In this document: piece after piece, positions 1 to 5,124 of the stretch | Numbering within the stretch: position 1 is the stretch's first letter | How the letters are laid out: each line of letters opens with the position of its first letter | Assembly: GCA_012798275.1 (NCBI GenBank) | Contig: JAAZNO010000013.1 | Location: 1-5,124 of the forward strand | Origin: Chloroflexota bacterium | GTDB taxonomy: Bacteria; Chloroflexota; Anaerolineae; B4-G1; SLSP01 | Reading direction: 5' to 3' | Length of the DNA: 5,124 bases | Notes under the pieces: generated by a model | Told to the model about the DNA's origin: nothing | Database searches by the model: none | Seen by the model: only the letters and a program-made list of their open reading frames with translations | Translations under genes and position numbers: made by a program

Positions 1-23
1 CAGGTCTGGGGACTGCAGAAGGC

Positions 24-1220
24 CTACGCCCCTGCCCGCTTGCGGAGCCGGAGGGGAATCCCCACGATTCCCACCACGGCGATGAGCGTCAACGCCCCCA
101 CGACGAGCGCTCCGCCGATGGTCGCCGCATTGGTGAACGCTGCAGGTAAAGACGCCGCCGATTGAATGCCGGCCACCACAATGACGCTGAAGTTCCATAA
201 GCCGTGGAACACCATCGCTATCAGATAGCACCCCACGACCCTCCAGCGCTGATGTCCCTCCCAGAAATAGCCCCAGCCCAGCCCGACCAGGCCGCTGGCG
301 AAAATGTGCATCGCGGACGCCGGCAGACGCGCGCCGACGCCGGCGACCCAACTCGCCCCATCCGTGAGGCTCATGCTGCTGTTGAGAACCCCCTCGATGA
401 TGGCAAAGCCGAGTCCCGCCGCGGCGCCCCACAGGAAAGCCTGGAGCGGTTGCGGACGGCGACGGAATCCCACCACGACCACCCCTAACGTTTTGAGGAG
501 CTCTTCCACAAAGGGAGTAATCACCGCCAGCGTAAGGAATGCTATCGCCAGCACGACGGGGGAGGAGAACAGCGTCGTCAGCGACTCCGGCGTGATTGTC
601 TGCGGCGGCAGCTGCGACCACTGATTCAACTGCTCCATCAGGCGTTCCAACTCCTGCGCCCCACCTGGGATCAAAGAAGCGCCGACTCCCACCAGCAAGC
701 CGCTGGCCAGGATTCCCACGCCTTCAGCCAGGAGCGCCGGCAGCGTGGAGAACGCGCCGCTCAGCGACAGCAACGTCGCCTGCCGGCGTGTGACACCCGC
801 CCCTCGTCCGCCGACCAGCGCCGCCACCGCATAGAGCAGCAGCGCCGGCAAGATGACCAGCGCCACATGCAGCGGCGCAGCCAGGAAATTCAGGGTGCCT
901 GCCGATAGCAACAGGGCGGCGCCAGCAAGGCTGAGCAACCATCCCGCCGCCAGCGTGATCCAGGCTCGTCGCGGATAAAACAGCGGCGCCGGGCGCTCCG
1001 CCGAGCCTTCGAGGCAACTCCACAACAGGACTGCAGTCACACTCAACCCGAGCACGCCCATACTGGCCAAAAGCAGCGCCGAGAGGTTCCGCTGTTCAGC
1101 CTCTATCGTACGCATCGTGGGAGCTAAAAACGCCAGGCCCAGACAGCCTAAACTCACCGCCAGCAAGAGCAGCGCCACCAGCGTCATGATGATCCACAGG
1201 ACGGATCTACGGTTTTGCAT
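24..1220 (-). CDS. PrsW-family intramembrane metalloprotease homologue
   Basis: A polytopic membrane protein of 398 residues related to PrsW, the Bacillus site-1 protease that cleaves anti-sigma factor RsiW, and to the wider PrsW/CAAX-protease-like clan. The conserved features lie in the C-terminal half: 'PFVEELLKTLGVVVV' (236-250) carries the EExxK motif (E239, E240, K243); 'GFAIIEG' (271-277) gives the next conserved Glu (E276); 'SAMHIFASGLVGLGWGYF' (302-319) supplies H305; and 'FHGLWN' (338-343) supplies H339. These Glu and His residues are the expected metal/active-site set, so the protein looks intact. The N-terminal half holds four or more further membrane segments (about 8-33, 47-68, 87-109 and 115-136) and is not recognisable by motif. 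The ATG has GGAGGAG eight bases upstream, which fixes the start. The substrate is unknown: no sigma/anti-sigma pair lies in the window. It is separated from the lipoprotein gene by a GC-rich hairpin, so it may be its own unit or expressed by readthrough. It ends 23 bases from the window edge. Confidence 0.9.
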   Translation of the reverse strand: MQNRRSVLWIIMTLVALLLLAVSLGCLGLAFLAPTMRTIEAEQRNLSALLLASMGVLGLSVTAVLLWSCLEGSAERPAPLFYPRRAWITLAAGWLLSLAGAALLLSAGTLNFLAAPLHVALVILPALLLYAVAALVGGRGAGVTRRQATLLSLSGAFSTLPALLAEGVGILASGLLVGVGASLIPGGAQELERLMEQLNQWSQLPPQTITPESLTTLFSSPVVLAIAFLTLAVITPFVEELLKTLGVVVVGFRRRPQPLQAFLWGAAAGLGFAIIEGVLNSSMSLTDGASWVAGVGARLPASAMHIFASGLVGLGWGYFWEGHQRWRVVGCYLIAMVFHGLWNFSVIVVAGIQSAASLPAAFTNAATIGGALVVGALTLIAVVGIVGIPLRLRKRAGA

Positions 1221-1228
1221 GATGAAAT

Positions 1229-1235
1229 CTCCTCC
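1229..1235 (-). promoter_or_regulatory. Ribosome binding site of the PrsW homologue
   Basis: GGAGGAG on the minus strand, eight bases before the ATG at 1220. This strong site fixes the start. No convincing -35/-10 pair was found in the 120 bases between the lipoprotein stop and this start; a lone TATTTT near 1240 has no partner at proper spacing. Confidence 0.8.
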
Positions 1236-1265
1236 GCTGAAAATACCGCCTCAGAATTTCTAACA

Positions 1266-1305
1266 CAGCGGGGGCGTGGGAAATCCCTCACACACGCCCC
1301 CGCTG
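1266..1305 (-). terminator. GC-rich hairpin, probable terminator after the lipoprotein gene
   Basis: A perfect 13-bp stem (CAGCGGGGGCGTG at 1266-1278 with CACGCCCCCGCTG at 1293-1305) and a 14-base loop lie 36 bases past the lipoprotein stop and before the PrsW gene. The position and strength suggest a transcription terminator. On the minus strand the stem is followed by TGTTAGAAATTCTG, which has no real U-run, so termination may be partial or the hairpin may instead protect the 3' end of the mRNA. Confidence 0.55.
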
Positions 1306-1340
1306 CATTGGCATGAGCACGAACCTGGAGCGCGACAGAA

Positions 1341-2597
1341 CTACTTCTCCGTCACCAACACCTTTTCTACCACATCGAGTTCCGCAGTAGACGTCACGGT
1401 GTCGGAGCGCTGGAGCTGGTCTAACACTTCCAGGCCCTGGGTGATCCGCCCGATCACGGGATAGGCTCCGTCAAGCCGTGCGGCATCGGCACCCAGTGAG
1501 AAGAAGAACTGCCCATTGGGGACCAGGCCGACCAGTCCGGCCTCACTGAACGACCCCACACTTTCGCCGATGCAGTAATAGCCGGGGCTGCCGCTGCCAG
1601 TGTTGGAAGGGTCGCCGGTGACCGCCGCGAAATTGTCCATGACAAAGAAGAAGGTAGTCCCGTCGTACCATCCCTCCTGCGCGAGGAAAAGGAAGTTGTT
1701 CACCTGGGTCGGAGCACCGGTCGTGTCGAGATCGAAAACGATGTCGCCCTTGCTGGTCTGGACGGTCACCTCATAGCGTTTGGTGGCATCCAGCACGACG
1801 GGAGGCAGCTCCGTATACTGGCGGGGCTGCAAGGCGAGCAGCTGCTGCACCATGGGGAGGAACGCCTCTAACCCCTCGGCGGAAATGCCCATCTGATCCG
1901 CCGGATAGACCATCCCCTCGAAAATGTAGGTCGGCGTGCCCGGCAATCCCAGCTGTTGCGCCTCCGCCGACTCCCGGTCAACCTTGTCGCGATAGGTGCC
2001 CGCCTTCAGGTCACGCTCGAAGAGTTCTGCATCGAGACCCAATTCCCTGGCAAAATCGGTCATTTTGGCCTGCGCCGCATCAGCCGCCAGCTCCCCCCAC
2101 TCCGAAACGCGCGCATATAACAGGTCGTGCATTTCCCAGAATTTTCCCTGCGCGGCAGCCGTTTCCGCGGCTTCCGCTGCCAGCTGCGCATTGACGTGAA
2201 AACTCAATGGGAAATGCCGATAGACCAACCGCACCTCAGGGTGACTTTTGAGAAATTCGGACATCACCGGCGCCATGGCAGAACACGCTGGGCATTGAAA
2301 ATCGGCATACTCGATGATGGTGAAAGTGGCCGCCTCTGGATTGACGCCCTTCACATGATCCGTATCATCGAGAGGGCGAACAGGTATAGTGAGTGAATAC
2401 ACCTCGCACGTCGCCGGCTCAACGGCAGTGGGGGATGCATCAGGCGTCCCGGCGGCGGCAGTGGTGGGCTTCGGCGTCGGTTGTGATGTCGAGGTGGGGG
2501 CCGGCGTCGTTTCCGGGGTGGCAGTATTTCCACAAGCGCTGAGCAGCAAAGTCACCAACAATATGCCGCTGACAACCGTCACAAGCTTTTTAACCAT
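1341..2597 (-). CDS. Secreted lipoprotein: DsbA-like thioredoxin domain fused to a degenerate cyclophilin-type PPIase domain
   Basis: A 418-residue exported protein. It starts with a lipoprotein signal: KK at 3-4, a hydrophobic core at 5-19, and lipobox LSAC with the lipidated Cys at 22. A Thr/Pro/Ala/Ser-rich tether follows (about 24-60). Residues about 85-255 form a DsbA/thioredoxin-4-like domain with active site CPAC (C102, C105) after 'EYADFQ', the 'RHFPL' segment (127-131), and the cis-proline loop 'GTP' (220-222). Residues about 275-418 resemble cyclophilin: 'VQTSKGDIVFDL', 'YDGTTF', 'GDPSNTGSGSPGY', 'NGQFFFSLG' and 'RLDGAYPVIGRI'. Against the usual FHRxxxxFxxQGGD motif this copy reads FFFVMDNFAAVTGD, so the catalytic Arg and the conserved Gln are lost, and the usual Trp and His of the WLDGxH region are Arg and Tyr. 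The thioredoxin half should be redox-competent; the cyclophilin half is probably a weak or inactive isomerase, or a binding module. The start is supported by AAGGAG six bases upstream and by the complete signal peptide. Confidence 0.93.
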   Translation of the reverse strand: MVKKLVTVVSGILLVTLLLSACGNTATPETTPAPTSTSQPTPKPTTAAAGTPDASPTAVEPATCEVYSLTIPVRPLDDTDHVKGVNPEAATFTIIEYADFQCPACSAMAPVMSEFLKSHPEVRLVYRHFPLSFHVNAQLAAEAAETAAAQGKFWEMHDLLYARVSEWGELAADAAQAKMTDFARELGLDAELFERDLKAGTYRDKVDRESAEAQQLGLPGTPTYIFEGMVYPADQMGISAEGLEAFLPMVQQLLALQPRQYTELPPVVLDATKRYEVTVQTSKGDIVFDLDTTGAPTQVNNFLFLAQEGWYDGTTFFFVMDNFAAVTGDPSNTGSGSPGYYCIGESVGSFSEAGLVGLVPNGQFFFSLGADAARLDGAYPVIGRITQGLEVLDQLQRSDTVTSTAELDVVEKVLVTEK

Positions 2598-2603
2598 GAC
2601 TTA

Positions 2604-2609
2604 CTCCTT
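2604..2609 (-). promoter_or_regulatory. Ribosome binding site of the lipoprotein gene
   Basis: AAGGAG on the minus strand, six bases before the ATG at 2597. It supports this start, and the protein from it begins with a complete lipoprotein signal peptide. An ATG directly followed by TAA (2613-2608) overlaps the site but has no ribosome site of its own. Confidence 0.8.
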
Positions 2610-2632
2610 ACATATATGAACTCAGTGAACTG

Positions 2633-2667
2633 AACCCGTCAGGAAGCTAACCCTTTCCTGACGAATT
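2633..2667 (-). promoter_or_regulatory. Inverted repeat / 5'-UTR stem-loop upstream of the lipoprotein gene
   Basis: A perfect 9-bp stem (CGTCAGGAA at 2637-2645 pairing with TTCCTGACG at 2655-2663) closes a 9-base loop. Read as minus-strand RNA it extends by two G-U and two A-U pairs to 13 bp; the plus-strand RNA cannot form those G-U pairs. It starts within a base or two of the predicted transcription start, so it would sit at the very 5' end of the lipoprotein mRNA. It could be a stabilising 5' hairpin, an operator for a repressor, or part of a terminator for the upstream glycosyltransferase gene. No T-run follows on the minus strand, which speaks against a standard intrinsic terminator. 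Confidence 0.5.
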
Positions 2668-2674
2668 TAAGAAA

Positions 2675-2683
2675 ATTATACCA
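2675..2683 (-). promoter_or_regulatory. Extended -10 promoter for the lipoprotein gene
   Basis: On the minus strand this reads TGGTATAAT, a perfect TATAAT box preceded by the extended TGn element. It lies in the AT-rich gap after the glycosyltransferase stop and about 78 bases upstream of the lipoprotein ATG. No good -35 box is found at 16-18 bases (GGCATT or GGGCAT at best), which fits an extended -10 promoter. The start of transcription would fall near 2668. The heptamer TAATTTT occurs twice around the box (2672-2678 and 2686-2692, 14 bases apart). This predicts that the lipoprotein is transcribed separately from the glycan genes upstream. Confidence 0.6.
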
Positions 2684-2703
2684 CCAAAATTACGGTAATG
2701 CCC

Positions 2704-3783
2704 TCAGGCAGCATCCGCAGAGGGAGGCGGCGGGGATGGTTCGGCAGGCGCTGACGGCTGGACTGCAGGCCGCGCCGCCGGGGGCCAAAAGGGAGGACGT
2801 TCCAGGCGCCACAGGCCGTAGCAGGCGCCGATGAAGACCAGGCCGCCCATCAGATAGCCCTCCAGCGCCGAGGCGCGGGTCACGAACAGGGCCATCACCC
2901 CCAACAGAAAGCCGACGATGTACAACACCAGGACGGCCTCGCGCCGCGTCAGCCCGGCATAGGTGAGCCGATGGGAAGTGTGATCGGTGCCCGGCGTCGT
3001 CAGGGGATTCAGTCCACGCCGCAGGCGGGAGAGAGTGACCAGCGTCGTATCGAACAGGGGCACTCCCAGCACCAACAGGGGAATCATCCAGGTGACGAAG
3101 GGCACGTTGTCGGGGAAGCGCAATTTGATGCCGATGGCCGCCAGCAAAAACCCCAGGAACAGGCTGCCGGAATCCCCCATGAAGATGGTGGCGGGCGTCC
3201 AATTGTAGACGAGGAAGCCGATGCAGGCAGCCATCACCGCCACCGCCAACGCCCCTACCAGGTATTGGCCGGAGAAGCTGCACATCAGGGCGAAGTAAGC
3301 GGCCGCGATGGCCGCAATGCCCCCGGAAAGGCCATCCATGTTGTCGAGCAAGTTCATCGCGTTGGTGATGCCCACAATCCACAGCACTGTCACGGCGGAG
3401 TTGAGCCACGGCACGCGCAGCATGGTGATAGAGACTTCGGTCACCACCAACAACACCGCGGCGACCAGCTGCCCCGCCAGTTTGATCCACGGCGAGAGGG
3501 TGAAACGGTCGTCCCAAAAGCCCAGAAACGACACCATCGTCGCGCCGACGAGGATACTCACCAGCTGGGTGATATTGTAGCGATTGCCCAACAGCAAGGC
3601 CGCCAGCAGCGTGCTCCCGTAGATTGCCAGCCCCCCCAGGCGCGGCGTAGGGACGGTGTGCACCTTGCGGCGCGCGTCGGGTTGGTCCACGGCGTTGAGG
3701 CGCAACCCCACCTTCCGCGCAAGGGGAGTCCCCACGATCGCCAGCAACAGCGCGCCGACAAAAACGACAAGATAGGTCGCCAT
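2704..3783 (-). CDS. Undecaprenyl-phosphate sugar-1-phosphate transferase, MraY/WecA/TagO superfamily
   Basis: An integral membrane enzyme of 359 residues, expected to transfer a sugar-1-phosphate (typically GlcNAc- or MurNAc-pentapeptide-1-phosphate) from a UDP-sugar to undecaprenyl phosphate on the cytoplasmic face, with Mg2+. Family motifs appear in order: 'RKVHTVPTPRLGG' (39-51), the Asp pair 'DDR' (91-93), 'NAMNLLDNMDGLSGG' (141-155, with N144, D147 and D150), 'FMGDSGSLFLG' (201-211, D204) and the His loop 'DHTSHR' (267-272). About ten hydrophobic segments fit the fold. The His loop and the first motif look more like WecA/TagO/Rfe-type initiators of O-antigen, teichoic acid or exopolysaccharide than true MraY, but the sugar substrate cannot be read from sequence. 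The C-terminus (about 329-359) is a Pro/Ala-rich tail, unusual for the family. The ATG overlaps the upstream TAA by one base (TAATG) and has no clear Shine-Dalgarno sequence, so translation is probably coupled. A 408-residue frame over the same DNA is an antiphase shadow. Confidence 0.93.
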   Translation of the reverse strand: MATYLVVFVGALLLAIVGTPLARKVGLRLNAVDQPDARRKVHTVPTPRLGGLAIYGSTLLAALLLGNRYNITQLVSILVGATMVSFLGFWDDRFTLSPWIKLAGQLVAAVLLVVTEVSITMLRVPWLNSAVTVLWIVGITNAMNLLDNMDGLSGGIAAIAAAYFALMCSFSGQYLVGALAVAVMAACIGFLVYNWTPATIFMGDSGSLFLGFLLAAIGIKLRFPDNVPFVTWMIPLLVLGVPLFDTTLVTLSRLRRGLNPLTTPGTDHTSHRLTYAGLTRREAVLVLYIVGFLLGVMALFVTRASALEGYLMGGLVFIGACYGLWRLERPPFWPPAARPAVQPSAPAEPSPPPPSADAA

Positions 3784-5124
3784 TACGGATTCGCCGGTTG
3801 CAGCAAGAAATCCACCAGCTGCTGCACGGTCTCGCGCTGAGCCTCTGGCGCCAGCGCCAACGCCTGCTGCGCCAACGCCACGGCCTGCGGGGTATCGCCC
3901 TCATAATAAACCGCAATGGCCCACATGCGGTAGATGTCCCACAAGTCCGTCATGGTAGGGCAGACGGTCGTCGTTTCTTCCAGCAGCGACTCCGCATCCG
4001 TCCACAGCTGCTCCTGCAGTTGCAGATTGGCCAGGACGCGACGCACGGTGCATTGTCTCGGGGACAATTCGAGCACCCGCTTGTAATCGGCGATGGCGCC
4101 CGGCAAATCCTTCTGAATGTTGGCTTTCACATCCGCCGAGAGGCTCCAGGTCTCCTCAAATTCAGGATCCAACGCCAGGGAATGCTCAATGGTGCGGGTG
4201 TAGGCCGCTTGGTCCTGAAGGTCAAAGGCATACAGGATCGCCAACTCATTCCACAGGACGGGGTTATTCGGACTCAGGGCCAACGCCTGCTGATAATAGG
4301 TCTCCGCCTTCCGCAGCAAAGTGGTCTTTTCCTCGCCCGTCACTCGAGAGGACCAGCTGCGGTAAAACCGCGCCAGGTTGGCCGAGTGATCCGTGTTCAA
4401 CGGCGCGATCTGCTGCGCCTTGAGCAGCACCTCTTCCGTCCGCTGGAAAATCTCCAGGCGCGCGGCATCGTCCAGCTGCGCAGACGAGGATTGAGCATAG
4501 GCGAGCAAGGCCTTGCCCAGGAAGAGCATGTAATAATCCTCTTGGGGCGCGAGCTCGAGCGCCTTCTCGTAATGCGCCATGCCGACCTGCACTTTCGTCG
4601 GATCGGTGCTGTTCGCAAAACTCAGTCCTTGCTTGTAAAGGATGTCGGCGCGCACGAGATCATAGCAGTAGGGGCCGACGAGGAGAAAGCTCGCCAGCAG
4701 CACGCCGACGACGAGGACCCCCCAGTTCCAGCCGCCCTCATTGTGCGGCGACGCCGACGTCTCGCGAGACAGGAGCCAGGCAATCGCCAGCGCGATGACA
4801 AAGATCAGCGCGTAGTAATTCCCCAGCGTGTTGGCCAGCTGCATGCCGAGGGCGACAATGTCCTCGATGGTCTGAACCGTCGTCTGAGTCAACTGCGCCT
4901 GCGTGCCGGCGAGGATCCCCCCAAAGAGCAAAAATCCGAGCCCCACGATGCCAGCATAAGTGAGCACAATCTTCGACCACGGCGTTTTTGGGCGGGTCGC
5001 CAGCAACCCCTCGCGCTCGAGCTCTCCCAATCCAATCACGCCGAACAACAGCGCCGTGAAGACGACGATCATCAAGCCGCCAAAAGCACGTTGCTGTTTG
5101 ACATAGATCAACGTCAAGGAGTTC
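3783..5124 (-). CDS. Polytopic membrane protein with C-terminal TPR domain (5'-truncated by window; possible O-antigen ligase-like)
   Basis: This is the C-terminal part of a larger membrane protein. The first possible start in frame is a TTG at 5117-5115, but the frame stays open upstream to the window edge (in-frame Asn and Ser codons) and no ribosome site is visible, so the real start lies outside. Numbering from that TTG, hydrophobic segments lie near residues 11-30, 50-69, 99-117 and 131-150. From about 155 to the end is a soluble helical region with TPR-type repeats: 'AHYEKALELAP' near 181, 'AETYYQQALALSP' near 271, 'AIADYKRVLELSP' near 341 and 'AVALAQQALALAP' near 412, with weaker units between. 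TPR domains bind proteins; the side of the membrane is not settled. Layout and wording resemble the tails of Chloroflexota proteins annotated as O-antigen ligase family/TPR proteins. That is from memory, and the ligase domain itself is not in view. Its TAA stop shares one base with the start of the downstream glycosyltransferase gene, which supports a role in surface glycan assembly. Confidence 0.85.
   Translation of the reverse strand, partial: NSLTLIYVKQQRAFGGLMIVVFTALLFGVIGLGELEREGLLATRPKTPWSKIVLTYAGIVGLGFLLFGGILAGTQAQLTQTTVQTIEDIVALGMQLANTLGNYYALIFVIALAIAWLLSRETSASPHNEGGWNWGVLVVGVLLASFLLVGPYCYDLVRADILYKQGLSFANSTDPTKVQVGMAHYEKALELAPQEDYYMLFLGKALLAYAQSSSAQLDDAARLEIFQRTEEVLLKAQQIAPLNTDHSANLARFYRSWSSRVTGEEKTTLLRKAETYYQQALALSPNNPVLWNELAILYAFDLQDQAAYTRTIEHSLALDPEFEETWSLSADVKANIQKDLPGAIADYKRVLELSPRQCTVRRVLANLQLQEQLWTDAESLLEETTTVCPTMTDLWDIYRMWAIAVYYEGDTPQAVALAQQALALAPEAQRETVQQLVDFLLQPANP

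Noticed and set aside
1276..1464. Short plus-strand frame starting with GTG inside the GC-rich hairpin
   Set aside because: It begins within the terminator stem, runs antisense to the lipoprotein 3' end and has no ribosome site or recognisable product.
2608..2613. ATG-TAA start-stop pair just upstream of the lipoprotein gene, overlapping its ribosome site
   Set aside because: It could be a minimal regulatory upstream ORF, but it has no ribosome site and six bases of this kind are expected by chance in AT-rich DNA.
2962..2997. Variant His loop 'DHTSHR' in the transferase in place of the HxHHR seen in WecA/TagO
   Set aside because: At first it looked like a lost residue, but to my recollection DHxSHR is a common form in this superfamily, so it is not reported as unusual.
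2971..3840. 289-codon open frame on the plus strand, opposite the transferase gene
   Set aside because: The product is rich in His, Gln, Arg and Gly with no recognisable domain, which is typical of the antisense of a high-GC membrane gene. The minus-strand frame has every family motif.
2690..3916. 408-codon minus-strand frame overlapping the transferase
   Set aside because: Arg/Gly/Pro/His-rich product with no domain; it is out of phase with the clear MraY/WecA-type protein and overlaps the TPR gene.
1..5124. Search by eye for tRNA genes, CRISPR repeats, transposase genes or terminal inverted repeats, and phage or plasmid genes
   Set aside because: None was seen. The four genes account for nearly all the sequence, and the gaps are 120 bases or less.

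Overview
This window comes from a high-GC bacterium. It holds four genes, all on the minus strand, packed almost end to end. No RNA gene, insertion sequence, CRISPR array or attachment site was seen. The best guess for lineage is Chloroflexota, probably Anaerolineae or a relative. That guess rests on remembered resemblance of the TPR protein (phrases such as 'ADILYKQGL' and 'PLNTDHSANLAR') and of the thioredoxin-cyclophilin lipoprotein to proteins of that phylum. No search was run, so it is inference.

In transcription order (right to left): (1) 5124-3783 is the 3' part of a membrane protein with at least four membrane segments and a C-terminal TPR domain. Its reading frame is open to the window edge, so its true start lies outside. 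(2) 3783-2704 is a polyprenyl-phosphate sugar-1-phosphate transferase of the MraY/WecA/TagO superfamily. It overlaps the stop of gene 1 by one base (TAATG), so the two are probably co-translated. (3) After a 106-base AT-rich gap carrying an extended -10 promoter and a hairpin, 2597-1341 encodes a secreted lipoprotein that joins a DsbA-like thioredoxin domain (CPAC) to a cyclophilin-like domain lacking the usual catalytic residues. (4) After a strong GC-rich hairpin, 1220-24 encodes a PrsW-type intramembrane metalloprotease homologue.

All four products act at or outside the cytoplasmic membrane. Genes 1 and 2 fit a cell-surface polysaccharide or glycan assembly unit: the transferase would load the first sugar phosphate on undecaprenyl phosphate, and the TPR membrane protein may be the tail of an O-antigen ligase/polymerase-like protein. 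Genes 3 and 4 look like separate transcription units concerned with extracytoplasmic protein folding or redox and with membrane proteolysis. Nothing in the sequence proves that the two halves work together.

No clearly new multi-gene system is visible. The points most worth a second look are the degenerate cyclophilin half of the lipoprotein and the inverted repeat placed at the predicted transcription start of its gene.
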